In this document: piece by piece, positions 1-8,016 of the stretch | How the letters are laid out: every line of letters starts with the position of its first letter | Position numbering within the stretch: the first letter of the stretch is position 1 | Notes under the pieces: generated by a model | What the model was told of the DNA's origin: nothing | Databases searched by the model: none | The model's input: the letters and a program-made list of their open reading frames with translations, nothing else | Made by a program: the position numbers and the translations under genes | Assembly (NCBI GenBank): GCA_027073945.1 | Contig: JALTEL010000643.1 | Coordinates: forward strand, 1 to 16,150 | Origin: Caldifarciminota bacterium | Lineage (GTDB): Bacteria > WOR-3 > Hydrothermia > UBA1063 > CAJXJZ01 | Length of the DNA stretch: 16,150 nucleotides | Direction: 5' to 3'

Positions 1-192
1 GAATGAGAAATCTCCCTCCTTAATATGAGTCTGTAACCCTACAATAAAATCTCGGGAATTTGCTTGAATATCGAAATACACCGGGGATTCTGCGGCAGTC
101 TGATTAAAAAGAGATAACGGGCGGTTCTCTATAATATAATGGTCTCTTAATATATCGGTATAAAAAGCAATTGATAAATATAACAAAAGCAT
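1..192 (-). CDS. Unrecognised protein, N-terminal fragment cut by the window edge
   Basis: An open frame of 64 codons starts at the ATG at 192 and runs off the left edge without a stop. It lies 27 bases downstream of the M20 peptidase stop, on the same strand, so it probably continues that operon. An in-frame TGA just upstream (199-201) rules out an earlier start in this frame, and the other two minus-strand frames are closed within this stretch. The first dozen residues are hydrophobic (MLLLYLSIAFY), possibly a membrane anchor or buried strand, and the rest is mixed and polar. No Shine-Dalgarno motif precedes the ATG. I recognise no family. The call rests on position and an open frame only, and a chance frame remains possible. 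Confidence 0.4.
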   Translation of the reverse strand, partial: MLLLYLSIAFYTDILRDHYIIENRPLSLFNQTAAESPVYFDIQANSRDFIVGLQTHIKEGDFSF

Positions 193-219
193 ACCGGATC
201 AACGATGAAAATATTTCAA

Positions 220-1320
220 TTACAGCGCCTCTACAAACCTTTCAAATATATTGTAAAGCTGTAGCAGTGAGCTAATACTGACCCATTCGTCTTTTCCATG
301 TATGTTGGCTCCAACCGGGTATAGGATGACAGACGGAATACCTTTTTCTGCAAAAAATCGCGCATCTGTCGCTCCATGCTCTCTGCCAAATCTAACTGCT
401 CTACCGAGGACTTTCTCTGCAACGCTTTTAAACTGTACAAGATGTTCATCCGAAGGTGGCGTGGATACGGTTTCACCCCTGGATATAACTTCCATACTGC
501 ATTCCTTGTCTATATATTTGCCTATTATATCCTTAATACCCTCAACTGTCCATGGGGGCACAAACCTTATATCAAGATAAACGGATGCGTTATCGGGAAC
601 TCTGTTGACAGAATCCCCGCCCTCAATTCTTCCTATGTTTATTGTATTATGCCAGTGTTCTTTTATATTGCATGGCTCAACAGGGAAAATATCCAGTTTT
701 TTTAGATTCTCATAGATTCCAAGACATTTATCTATGGCATTTATACCTTCCCATGGTCTTGAACCATGAACGGATTTACCTGCACAGGTAATCTTAACAT
801 GAAGTGCACCTTTCCCTTCTATAATCAACTCAAAATCATTCCCACCATCAGGTATAACAACAAATTTCGCAGATACAAGGTCGTTTTTAACGAGATAACC
901 CGTTCCATTTTCACTGCCAACCTCTTCATCCGTTGTAAATAAAAACCCCACGGATTTCTCAATGCCTTTTTCAAAAATCTCTCGTGCGAGTTCAATCATA
1001 ACCGCATCAGGGCCCTTCATATCAAGACTTCCTCTACCAAAAAGCCTATCACCTTTTATAACAGGGGTAAATTGGGACGGCTCTGCATTTACAACATCAA
1101 GATGCCCGGCAAATAGCACACGGGGACGCTCGGACACAGCGCTGAGATATATTGCATGCTTATTGTTCTGTTCAAATCTATTTGCAAAAGAGGCATTTTT
1201 AAGTCTGTCTTCCACATAATCAACAATTTGCTTGATACTGCTATTATCAGATGCAACTGATTTGATGGAAATCAAATCTTCCAAAGTACGCAGTATTCTA
1301 TCTCTCATATCCCCCCCCAT
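220..1320 (-). CDS. M20 family metallopeptidase / ArgE-DapE-type deacylase
   Basis: A dinuclear zinc amidohydrolase of the M20/ArgE/DapE family, which removes acyl groups or short peptide tails from amino-acid substrates in the cytoplasm. The metal ligands are visible: GHLDVV (H73, D75 as catalytic-side residue), GRGSLDMKG (D100 bridging), TTDEEVGSENG (general base E132, ligand E133), PDGG (D158, where many members have a GEP motif) and a C-terminal IHGKDEW (H341). H185 in KSVHGS fits the dimerisation-domain histidine. The length of 366 residues is normal. The substrate cannot be told; acetylornithine, succinyl-diaminopimelate or a peptide are all possible. The start is ambiguous: ATG at 1320, or ATG at 1308 directly behind a run of eight G that could itself pair with the anti-Shine-Dalgarno sequence. 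The gene overlaps the end of the HEAT gene in another frame. Confidence 0.9.
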   Translation of the reverse strand: MGGDMRDRILRTLEDLISIKSVASDNSSIKQIVDYVEDRLKNASFANRFEQNNKHAIYLSAVSERPRVLFAGHLDVVNAEPSQFTPVIKGDRLFGRGSLDMKGPDAVMIELAREIFEKGIEKSVGFLFTTDEEVGSENGTGYLVKNDLVSAKFVVIPDGGNDFELIIEGKGALHVKITCAGKSVHGSRPWEGINAIDKCLGIYENLKKLDIFPVEPCNIKEHWHNTINIGRIEGGDSVNRVPDNASVYLDIRFVPPWTVEGIKDIIGKYIDKECSMEVISRGETVSTPPSDEHLVQFKSVAEKVLGRAVRFGREHGATDARFFAEKGIPSVILYPVGANIHGKDEWVSISSLLQLYNIFERFVEAL

Positions 1321-2725
1321 CTTTATTCACTCTTTCCTCTTCTTTCAAAAGATTCCACAGCCCCATAGCTGACATTGTACGGACTTCCACACTACTATCT
1401 TTCAGGCCATCAACAAAATACTTGTAGGTTCTTTTATCATTTAATTTTACAAGCAACCATACCGCTCTTTTTCTGGAATAATCATTCCCATTCCTGAATG
1501 CCCGGATAAGCCTCATAATACCTACAGACTCTCCAAGATACGCAAGTGCAAACGCACTCTCCCTGGAAATTAAAGTATCCTGAACATTAAAAAGTTTGAT
1601 AAGAATATTCCTTGAAGCAGCTGAACCTATAAATGCAAGCGCCCATATGGCATGCACCTTGACAGCAGGATAAGGTGAATTTGTGAGAGCTCTTGCAATA
1701 TAGGGAACAGCAAGACTATCTCCCAGCATACCCAGATTATCTATGGCCTTTATCTTTTTTTGAGGTGATAGATAAGCCAAGTCTTTTAAAAATGTTCCAA
1801 CTCCTCTGGGAGAACCCATAAACGAGAGAGACTTTGCAGCTTCCATTCTTACTACAGGGTTTGGGTCACTTGCCAGCAGCACAAGGTACGGGATGGCTTG
1901 CTTGCCAAAAAGTTGAAGATGATATGCAAGCGTTCTTCTTATACCAAAGTTCTTGCTCTTCAGGTATATATTAAAATGAGACAGGTCGGGGTTTCTTATC
2001 TGTTTTAATCGTCCTATAATGGCCATAAGCGTTATAAATTCATTAGAGTTATTTAAATAAGGCGTAAAAAAGCTCTCTCCGACATTGAACATATCACCTT
2101 TTATCCATAAGCCTATAACCTTTGTCCAGACGTTGTTATACCTTATAAGCGAATCCACAAGGGATTTTTCTCTGAGTCCCAGCATCCTGCTTAAAAGAGG
2201 CGAAAGTGCAAAAGCCTCCTGATAAGATCTGGCCTGCTTTGCCATTTTAATAAGGGATGGAATGGAACTCACATCTGAAATTGAATACAGAGCTTTTATA
2301 AGCGGAGGTCTCTGCTTGTTCTCTACCCTTAATATCATGCTGCATATAGCCTGCTGTGCCTCTGTATCATGGAGCTGTGCAAGTCTTCTTGCCACTTTAT
2401 AAGCAAGGGGGTAATTATCTGTACTAAAAACTCCAATTGGAACTGCATGCAAAAGCTCGGGATAATCTTGCCCTGTAGCCTGTTTAAACTTGAGATATTC
2501 ATTTGTTGCATCAATAGTTCTACCTGATTTTGCAAGTACATAAACCTTTAACTTTTCAAATTTTATTTTGTCCTTGCTGAGCATAAAACTGTCTTCAACG
2601 AGCTTTAAAGCCTCATCAAATCTTCCCTGATTAATATACGATTCAATGGTATCTTTAAATACAGTATCTGCTCTAACAAGCTGCGGCAGTGTGAATAATA
2701 TAATAAGACCCCATACCCTTAACAT
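1298..2725 (-). CDS. Exported HEAT-repeat protein
   Basis: A protein of 475 residues with no visible enzyme motif. Residues 1-19 form a signal peptide: a short basic start, a hydrophobic core (LIILFTLP) and an A-D cleavage site at about 19/20. Residues 25-85 look like a TPR-type helical pair (GRFDEALKLVEDS followed by a similar helix). From about residue 265 to 465, helical repeats of roughly 30 residues match the HEAT/PBS-lyase pattern, with recurrent DPNPVVRMEAAKSL-like segments and final-helix variants such as SSVEVRTMSAMGLWNL. It is probably a periplasmic or outer-surface scaffold that binds other proteins. It is the first gene after a near-consensus promoter and seems to be translated from a leaderless mRNA. 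Its last codons share DNA with the start of the M20 gene, including an eight-G run. Confidence 0.85.
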   Translation of the reverse strand: MLRVWGLIILFTLPQLVRADTVFKDTIESYINQGRFDEALKLVEDSFMLSKDKIKFEKLKVYVLAKSGRTIDATNEYLKFKQATGQDYPELLHAVPIGVFSTDNYPLAYKVARRLAQLHDTEAQQAICSMILRVENKQRPPLIKALYSISDVSSIPSLIKMAKQARSYQEAFALSPLLSRMLGLREKSLVDSLIRYNNVWTKVIGLWIKGDMFNVGESFFTPYLNNSNEFITLMAIIGRLKQIRNPDLSHFNIYLKSKNFGIRRTLAYHLQLFGKQAIPYLVLLASDPNPVVRMEAAKSLSFMGSPRGVGTFLKDLAYLSPQKKIKAIDNLGMLGDSLAVPYIARALTNSPYPAVKVHAIWALAFIGSAASRNILIKLFNVQDTLISRESAFALAYLGESVGIMRLIRAFRNGNDYSRKRAVWLLVKLNDKRTYKYFVDGLKDSSVEVRTMSAMGLWNLLKEEERVNKDGGGYER

Positions 2726-2734
2726 AGTAAGAGT

Positions 2735-2763
2735 ATTTTAACATATTTTGCTCAGAAAATCAA
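2735..2763 (-). promoter_or_regulatory. Sigma-70-type promoter for the HEAT gene, leaderless mRNA
   Basis: Reading the minus strand, TTGATT (2763-2758) and TAAAAT (2740-2735) are separated by exactly 17 bases. The -10 matches the consensus at 5 of 6 positions. A start about seven bases downstream gives a leader of zero to four bases before the ATG at 2725, and no Shine-Dalgarno motif lies in between. This implies a leaderless or nearly leaderless transcript. Confidence 0.7.
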
Positions 2764-2792
2764 GGAGTTTGTTTCAATGTTGCAGATACTTA

Positions 2793-2821
2793 TTGCTAAA
2801 ACGTGTCTGTTATCTTATAAT
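2793..2821 (+). promoter_or_regulatory. Sigma-70-type promoter for the flavoprotein gene, leaderless mRNA
   Basis: TTGCTA (2793-2798) and a perfect TATAAT (2816-2821) are 17 bases apart. The expected transcription start falls at the ATG at 2828. The match favours that ATG over the earlier in-frame ATG at 2777, which lies upstream of the promoter. The divergent HEAT promoter is 29 bases away, so the two may share control. Confidence 0.72.
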
Positions 2822-2827
2822 TATTGT

Positions 2828-3433
2828 ATGACAATAGAAAGAAGGGTTTTATTTATAAACGGTTCGTCGCGCGGGCAAAAGGGGTTGACGTACAGATTGT
2901 CCACTATTGTAGCAAAAGAATTTACCGAAATGCAATACACCGTGAATTATCTCAATCTCGTGGATTACAATATAGGGTGGTGCAAAGGATGTGTCAGTGA
3001 AGATGCCAGGCTCTGCAATCCTTCAGAGTGCGTAAAAGGAGAACTCGATGACGATTTCAGAGATATAATGCATAACCACCTGTTAAAATACGATGTAATG
3101 GTTTTCCTCTCCCCTGTGTACTGGTATTCCCCACCTGCTGTTTTAAAAAATTTGATAGAGCGAATGACCTCTCTTGAAAATGCAAATAAAATGCTCGATG
3201 GCAAAATTGGCGGATTTGTAGTTACGGCACAGGAAGATGGCGCTATGATGACCATACTTTCGCTTATGGGGAGCTTAAATGACATGGGTTTCATGTTTCC
3301 ACCCTATGCATTTACTTATTCCGTGGGATACGAAGATCCCCTAAAAGACAGCGAAGCTGTATTATATGCTAAACGTCTTGCCAGGAATCTTGTAAAACTG
3401 CACAGTCTTGTCAAAAGAAGCGAATGGAGATAG
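2828..3433 (+). CDS. NADPH-dependent FMN reductase-like flavoprotein with Cys cluster
   Basis: A flavodoxin-fold oxidoreductase of 201 residues, of the NADPH-dependent FMN reductase / iron-sulfur flavoprotein group. The FMN phosphate loop is at residues 10-20 (INGSSRGQKGL). The flavin-ring segment SPVYWYSPP (95-103), followed by a LKNLIERM helix, is typical of this group. Four cysteines (C52, C55, C63, C68; spacing C-x2-C-x7-C-x4-C) lie in the loop where Isf proteins hold a 4Fe-4S cluster, so an iron-sulfur centre is possible but the spacing is not the compact Isf pattern. The frame extends 17 codons upstream to 2777, but that extension covers the promoter, so ATG 2828 is preferred. The electron donor and acceptor are unknown. 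Confidence 0.85.
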   Translation: MTIERRVLFINGSSRGQKGLTYRLSTIVAKEFTEMQYTVNYLNLVDYNIGWCKGCVSEDARLCNPSECVKGELDDDFRDIMHNHLLKYDVMVFLSPVYWYSPPAVLKNLIERMTSLENANKMLDGKIGGFVVTAQEDGAMMTILSLMGSLNDMGFMFPPYAFTYSVGYEDPLKDSEAVLYAKRLARNLVKLHSLVKRSEWR

Positions 3434-3503
3434 CTAATTACCGGCATAAATGTCTATGTAAATTATTCCAAAAAATTCAAAACTTTTTTAGCGTAACATA
3501 GAG

Positions 3504-4166
3504 ATGCCAACAAGCTGGCCATATCAGATAAATGAAATAATGGAGCTTATAATACAAGCAGACCCCTCAAGCATACTGGATATAGGTGTCGGTTTTGGCA
3601 AATACGGGGTCCTATCAAGGGAATATCTGGAACTATGGTCCAATGAAGATATAGAATACGGGGAATGGAAAAGAACAATCGACGGAATAGAAGCTTTCGA
3701 GAAATATTTAACTCCATTACATAAATACATTTACAATCGCATTTACATAGGAAATGCACTTTCAGTACTTCCCAACATCAATAAAAAATATGACATTATC
3801 CTTATTATAGATGTACTTGAGCATTTCAGTCATGAAGATGGTATCAAACTTCTGTCACTTGCCCTTGAGAAAGGAAAAGACATTATAATATCCACTCCAA
3901 AGGATATTGGACATCAGGAAGCAAGTTTTGGGAATCCTTACGAAAGACATAGGTTCCAATGGACAAAGTCCCATTTTAAGAAAATGGGTCATGCCTTTTT
4001 TGTTCCCAATGATCATTCATTAATATGCTTCGTGGGCAAAGATGCACTTAAAGTAAAGCAATCCGTGAATAAATCCATTATCAAAAGGGAATTCCATTTT
4101 CTAAGGTATCCGCTTAATCTTTTGAGAAATATTCTGAAATCCTTCTCTACAAAGTTGAAAGATTAG
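3504..4166 (+). CDS. Class I SAM-dependent methyltransferase
   Basis: A 220-residue Rossmann-fold methyltransferase of the Methyltransf_11/23 type. Motif I is SSILDIGVGFGKYG (22-35), which binds S-adenosylmethionine. An acidic residue ends strand 2 (IDGIE, 59-63), strand 4 is YDIILIIDVLEHF (96-108), and strand 5 is IIISTPK (127-133), followed by an H/W-rich acceptor region that resembles glycan or small-molecule methyltransferases. It lies 70 bases after the flavoprotein gene with no hairpin between, so co-transcription is possible. No good Shine-Dalgarno motif precedes the ATG; a weak TAACAT at 3494-3499 hints at another near-leaderless start but lacks a convincing -35. Its 3' end overlaps the flippase gene on the opposite strand by four bases. 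A role in the neighbouring glycan pathway is inferred from position only. Confidence 0.85.
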   Translation: MPTSWPYQINEIMELIIQADPSSILDIGVGFGKYGVLSREYLELWSNEDIEYGEWKRTIDGIEAFEKYLTPLHKYIYNRIYIGNALSVLPNINKKYDIILIIDVLEHFSHEDGIKLLSLALEKGKDIIISTPKDIGHQEASFGNPYERHRFQWTKSHFKKMGHAFFVPNDHSLICFVGKDALKVKQSVNKSIIKREFHFLRYPLNLLRNILKSFSTKLKD

Positions 4167-5377
4167 TCATGGTTTGCTGCATGACCCCTTCTCTGAAGAT
4201 ACTCTTTTAAAGACTCCAGAAGCACAATAAGACTTGCAAATACCATTCCAAGTGAGAAGCTGTAAAGTTTAAGCTTGCTCACTGTTAAAACAATAAATGC
4301 AATATAAGCTGCCACCCAGTATAAGTTTACTTTGAAAAAGAATTGTATTCCGTCTCTTGACCTTCTGTAAGTTGTATAGGGTGCATAAAGCAGAGAAATC
4401 ATAAATGCTACTCCTAAAATCACAAGATGTGGGTATGAGGAGATGTATGTTCTGGAAGATATCAATATTATGAGGAACTTCCCAAAGAATAGAAAGGTCA
4501 AAAAAACCATCACACCGAAAATTCCGTATATCAATGTTAATTTTTTGAGTATCTGACGTGATTTTATCTCATTGCCAGTTTCATATAAATATGACATTTC
4601 AGGAGCAAATGCAGAAAGTGGTATAAACAGTAAATTTCTTGCACCGTTTTCCAATTTCTTCGCCATTTGGAATATTGATAATGCTCCGAACGAAATGTAA
4701 TAAGGTATTAACAACCTATCAGTATAGAGGAAAAACGGCGACAATATCTGCGTCATCATTGAAAACTTGAAGTAAGGACCTACGTTTTCATAAAGCTCTT
4801 TAATTTTCAGGCGAGCAGGTTTTATCACAATGGCATAGGAAATAATTATCTGAGGGAAAGCCGATACAATGAGGGCAAGCGCCACTTTGTTCAGATTCAA
4901 TGGCCATAACAGAACAAGGAGTACAATCAGCAAAACATAGTACACGCTCTTTATCACGGTAACAAATTCGGCTTTTCTCTTTGATATAAAAACAGTGGAA
5001 ATAAGGTCGTTGTGAGAAAGCAGATAAAAACCTGCGAATATAATAGCCTCTGCTCTGCTTTTGCACAAAAACAGATAAAATGGTACAAACAATACTAAAA
5101 AGAGTGATAGATGAATCAATATAGCCGAAATAATCAGGCTAAATTCCATATCTCTGTTTTTTTCGTGTTCAAATTTTGGAATATATCTCTGAAACAACAG
5201 AGGAAAACCCAGTTGAAGAATACCACCTGCAAACAATCCAATCCCACCTGCGAAAAAATACCTACCGAGCACTTTCTCAGATAAAGACAGAGCAAGTAAT
5301 TTTAACTGAACAAAACTGCCGATAAAAACAATTCCATAAGCAGCAAAAAGCATGATAGAATTTTTTTTAGCTTTCAC
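4163..5377 (-). CDS. MOP/Wzx-type polysaccharide flippase
   Basis: An integral inner-membrane protein of 404 residues with about 12 hydrophobic spans, starting with residues 7-30 and ending near 390. It matches the layout of the polysaccharide-biosynthesis (Wzx/MOP) exporters that flip lipid-linked oligosaccharides across the cytoplasmic membrane. The N-terminal segment with KNSIMLFAAYGIVFIGSF and the later YRRSRDGIQFF loop fit this family, though sequence conservation is low and the substrate cannot be read. The start is a GTG whose G-T-G-A overlaps the glycosyltransferase stop. A GAGG lies 10 bases upstream, so translation is probably coupled. It is the last gene of the operon and has no visible terminator; its stop lies inside the converging methyltransferase gene. 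Confidence 0.85.
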   Translation of the reverse strand: MKAKKNSIMLFAAYGIVFIGSFVQLKLLALSLSEKVLGRYFFAGGIGLFAGGILQLGFPLLFQRYIPKFEHEKNRDMEFSLIISAILIHLSLFLVLFVPFYLFLCKSRAEAIIFAGFYLLSHNDLISTVFISKRKAEFVTVIKSVYYVLLIVLLVLLWPLNLNKVALALIVSAFPQIIISYAIVIKPARLKIKELYENVGPYFKFSMMTQILSPFFLYTDRLLIPYYISFGALSIFQMAKKLENGARNLLFIPLSAFAPEMSYLYETGNEIKSRQILKKLTLIYGIFGVMVFLTFLFFGKFLIILISSRTYISSYPHLVILGVAFMISLLYAPYTTYRRSRDGIQFFFKVNLYWVAAYIAFIVLTVSKLKLYSFSLGMVFASLIVLLESLKEYLQRRGHAANHD

Positions 5378-6450
5378 CCGATTATATCCTCTATAAACTC
5401 CATTTCCATTCTGGACCTTGCCTTAAAATCCAGAAAATTATCCAGTACAAACTGCCTTGCACTCTGTCCCATTTCTACTGCTTGATGAATCTTAAAATTC
5501 CTCACAAGAAAAAGGATAGAATCCATTCTAAAAGGTTCTACGAGAAAACCCGTTTCTTTATCCTTTATGAATCTTTTTGTATCAAGCAGATTAAAGGCTA
5601 TAACAGGCATGCCGGCAGCCTGTGCCTCAACAACAGGTATTGTGCCATTTGCATATCTATTCAGGGAGAAGAAAACATCCACATTCTTGTAAAAATCTGG
5701 CATATCTTTTTGCATTAAATAACCATGATAAATAAATTTGTCAGGAAATTCCTTGCTATATTGTAATGCTTTATGTTCCATGGTGCCTCCTCCTGCAACA
5801 TGGAATACAATATTACTTTGCTCCATAAGACTTTCGAATATAGCAAGAAATAGGTCGAAGCCCTTTAATCTGTTCAAGGTGGCTGCAAACCCCAGTCTCA
5901 ACCTATCCGAAGCTTGCCTTTCTATAGAGAGAAGCTCATTTGAATATCCATTTTTAAGGAAAAGGAATTTACCATTATATCCCAGTTGCCTGACAGCCCT
6001 GTCCCCACCCGTTCCATCATCTGTCATTATTATGCCCGATGGATTTAACCTCACACTTTTTATAAATGCGTTGTACTTGGCGTTTTTTAGAAATCCACTC
6101 TCTTTAAGAAAAGTCACAACTCCAAGATATTTATTTACAAAAGGTACATTGTAAATCTCAGACAAAGCGGCAAGGCCGGGAGCTCCCAAACCCGTTATTG
6201 AAATAAATACATCGGCCTCAGTTTTTTTCTTCTTGATTATGTTTGAAATATGGTTATTATTGTATAAGTCCAATAATATATCCATCTTAGTCCCTGTTCT
6301 TACCAGATTTATGCCCTTTCCAGGACAGACTACCTCTACTTGCGCATTTCTTTGCAGGAGTGCCTCATAAAAATATGCATTTTCCGGAGTGCCTTTAACA
6401 TTTTCAAGCTCAAGGTCATCACACCAGGGAGTGACTACAAGCACATTCAT
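5374..6450 (-). CDS. GT-B glycosyltransferase, GT4 family
   Basis: A 358-residue glycosyltransferase of GT-B fold that transfers a sugar from a nucleotide donor to a lipid-linked or protein acceptor at the cytoplasmic face. The C-terminal Rossmann domain shows the expected blocks: FAATLNRLKGFDLF (188-201), VAGGGTME (218-225), YHGYLMQKDMPDFY (241-254) and NGTIPVVEAQAAGMPVI (268-284). In most GT4 enzymes the last block is an EX7E motif. Here the second glutamate is E275 but the first position is alanine (A267), so this is a variant. The ATGA start overlaps the upstream stop and no Shine-Dalgarno motif is present, which suggests coupled translation. With the flippase and FemAB-like gene it suggests assembly of a surface glycan. 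The sugar and acceptor are unknown. Confidence 0.88.
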   Translation of the reverse strand: MNVLVVTPWCDDLELENVKGTPENAYFYEALLQRNAQVEVVCPGKGINLVRTGTKMDILLDLYNNNHISNIIKKKKTEADVFISITGLGAPGLAALSEIYNVPFVNKYLGVVTFLKESGFLKNAKYNAFIKSVRLNPSGIIMTDDGTGGDRAVRQLGYNGKFLFLKNGYSNELLSIERQASDRLRLGFAATLNRLKGFDLFLAIFESLMEQSNIVFHVAGGGTMEHKALQYSKEFPDKFIYHGYLMQKDMPDFYKNVDVFFSLNRYANGTIPVVEAQAAGMPVIAFNLLDTKRFIKDKETGFLVEPFRMDSILFLVRNFKIHQAVEMGQSARQFVLDNFLDFKARSRMEMEFIEDIIG

Positions 6451-7343
6451 CTAATATGATAATAGCTGTATTCAACCTGTCTGGCACCAAACCCCCTTTT
6501 AAATTTTTCCACTCCCGGGTAAATTTCACTCCATCCCATATTATAAAATAAAAGGCCTTTGTCCTTCAGATTTCTTATAATTTCAAAGTGGAGAAAATCA
6601 TTGGGACGCAAATGAAAATAGCGCTGAAAGGAAGCACCATGCCAGTAAAACGCTTCTTTATTCCCCTGTAAAATTATTGCCCCGCTTATGTATTCGCCAT
6701 GATAGGTAACCACATAAAGGGAGGCCATATTACTTGCAAGCAGACTTACGAAAAATTTTTCCGAAAATCGCTTTTTATCATTCCAGCGTCTCAGAGAATC
6801 TATATACATCAGGTAGTATTTCGATATAGCATTCTCCGTTTTAATCTCCTTGACAAGCAATCCCATTTCTTCGGCTTTTCTTATATTCCGTTTCTTTGAA
6901 TCAGTGAATTTTCCATATATATCATCCATAGGAACAGAAAGTTCAATGATATTGGTTCTAAACTGTTCACGTTTGAAGAATTTATCAAACGCATCACTTT
7001 TAAATTGGGAAAAGGGATGCAAAAACAGGTGCACTTCTCTGGATTTTTTCGCAATCCTCTCCACAATTTCGGCAATTAGTTCTTCATCAACATCCTGATC
7101 TATTAAAAGAGGGCCGCCATAAGACCCCAGAGGACCACTATCCACTCTTCTGAAAAATGGGGGAAATCTCCTTTCAATATAAGGAAAAATTATTTTCTCA
7201 TCATATACTTCAATCCTGGGCTCTTTTATACTGCTTAAAAAGCACCTGTACCAATCTGATAGATAGAAGAATGACCAGGAATCCATTTTTTTTACCCATT
7301 CGTTCCATCTTGCGGATTTATAACTTATCTTTTCAACTTTCAT
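6447..7343 (-). CDS. FemAB-like / GNAT-fold acyl- or aminoacyl-transferase
   Basis: A protein of 298 residues similar to the FemA/FemB and BioF2-like GNAT transferases. These use acyl-CoA or aminoacyl-tRNA to add an acyl or amino-acid group to a cell-wall or glycan precursor. The C-terminal domain has the diagnostic run of EAFYWHGAS, LRPNDFLHFEIIRNLKDKG, and VEKFKRGFGA near the end. The central RKAEEMGLLVKEIK helix and strand are also typical. The frame opens 17 codons earlier at 7394, but ATG 7343 is favoured because a GAGGG lies 12 bases upstream and the overlap with lolD is then only 11 bases. The operon also holds lysyl-tRNA synthetase, which would supply Lys-tRNA if this is an aminoacyl-transferase, but nothing in the sequence shows that it uses Lys-tRNA. 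Confidence 0.78.
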   Translation of the reverse strand: MKVEKISYKSARWNEWVKKMDSWSFFYLSDWYRCFLSSIKEPRIEVYDEKIIFPYIERRFPPFFRRVDSGPLGSYGGPLLIDQDVDEELIAEIVERIAKKSREVHLFLHPFSQFKSDAFDKFFKREQFRTNIIELSVPMDDIYGKFTDSKKRNIRKAEEMGLLVKEIKTENAISKYYLMYIDSLRRWNDKKRFSEKFFVSLLASNMASLYVVTYHGEYISGAIILQGNKEAFYWHGASFQRYFHLRPNDFLHFEIIRNLKDKGLLFYNMGWSEIYPGVEKFKRGFGARQVEYSYYHIR

Positions 7344-8016
7344 TGTGTAGTTTGCCCTCTTTAATATAATAATGTATATTAAAGAACTGTTCAAGTCCTT
7401 TATTGTGAGTTACCATGATAAGCGTGGTTTTAAACTTTTCATTGAGAAGAATTATAAGGTGCATCAGCTTCATAGCATTCTTTTCATCAAGATTACCCGT
7501 AGGCTCATCAAGTAAAAGGATATCAGGATTCAAAGCCATTGCCCTTGCAACCTGAACTCGCTGAGCCTCGCCTCCGGAAAGCTGGTTGGGCCTGTGTAAG
7601 GCTCTGTCTGCAAGTCCCATTGCACTGAGCATTTCCATGCTTTTCTTATGAGCTGACTTCTCATCAAAGCCCGAGAGGACGAGCGGAATCATAACATTCT
7701 GCGCTGCGGTAAAATCCGAAAAAAGATGGTGGTATTGAAAGACAAATCCTATATGCCTGCTCCTCAAAAAAGACAGATACTTATCATTTTTCCTTTCTAT
7801 TTTTTTATTAAACAGGATTAGTTCACCAGCATCTGGAAAATCCAGAAGACCCAAAACATGCAACAGTGTTGACTTACCGCTTCCAGAAGGGCCAGTTACT
7901 ATGATTTTGTCACCCCTTAAGGCCATCACATCTATTCCTCTCAAAACATGTAAAAATTCGGAGCCTGTTTTATAAGTCTTTACAATTCCCTTTGCAGAGA
8001 GCACCTCTTCACTCAT
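7333..8016 (-). CDS. lolD: Lipoprotein-releasing ABC transporter ATP-binding subunit LolD
   Basis: An ABC ATPase of 227 residues that powers lipoprotein release from the inner membrane. All motifs are present: Walker A GPSGSGKST (42-50), Q-loop FVFQ (Q94) in the LolD-style FVFQYHHLFSDFTAAQNV stretch, signature LSGGE (146-150), Walker B ILLLDE (166-171), D-loop GNLD and H-loop H204 in MVTHN. The length is normal. It overlaps the permease gene by eight bases, with a GAGG nine bases before the ATG. The FtsX/MacB-family alternative cannot be wholly excluded, because those ATPases are close relatives. The neighbouring LolC/E-type permease supports LolD. Confidence 0.92.
   Translation of the reverse strand: MSEEVLSAKGIVKTYKTGSEFLHVLRGIDVMALRGDKIIVTGPSGSGKSTLLHVLGLLDFPDAGELILFNKKIERKNDKYLSFLRSRHIGFVFQYHHLFSDFTAAQNVMIPLVLSGFDEKSAHKKSMEMLSAMGLADRALHRPNQLSGGEAQRVQVARAMALNPDILLLDEPTGNLDEKNAMKLMHLIILLNEKFKTTLIMVTHNKGLEQFFNIHYYIKEGKLHNES

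Noticed and set aside
2777..2827. Longer N-terminus for the flavoprotein
   Set aside because: These 17 codons cover the promoter's -35 and -10, and the FMN loop sits at the expected distance from ATG 2828.
5738..6154. Plus-strand open frame of 138 codons
   Set aside because: Antisense to the glycosyltransferase gene, whose motifs are clearly conserved on the other strand.
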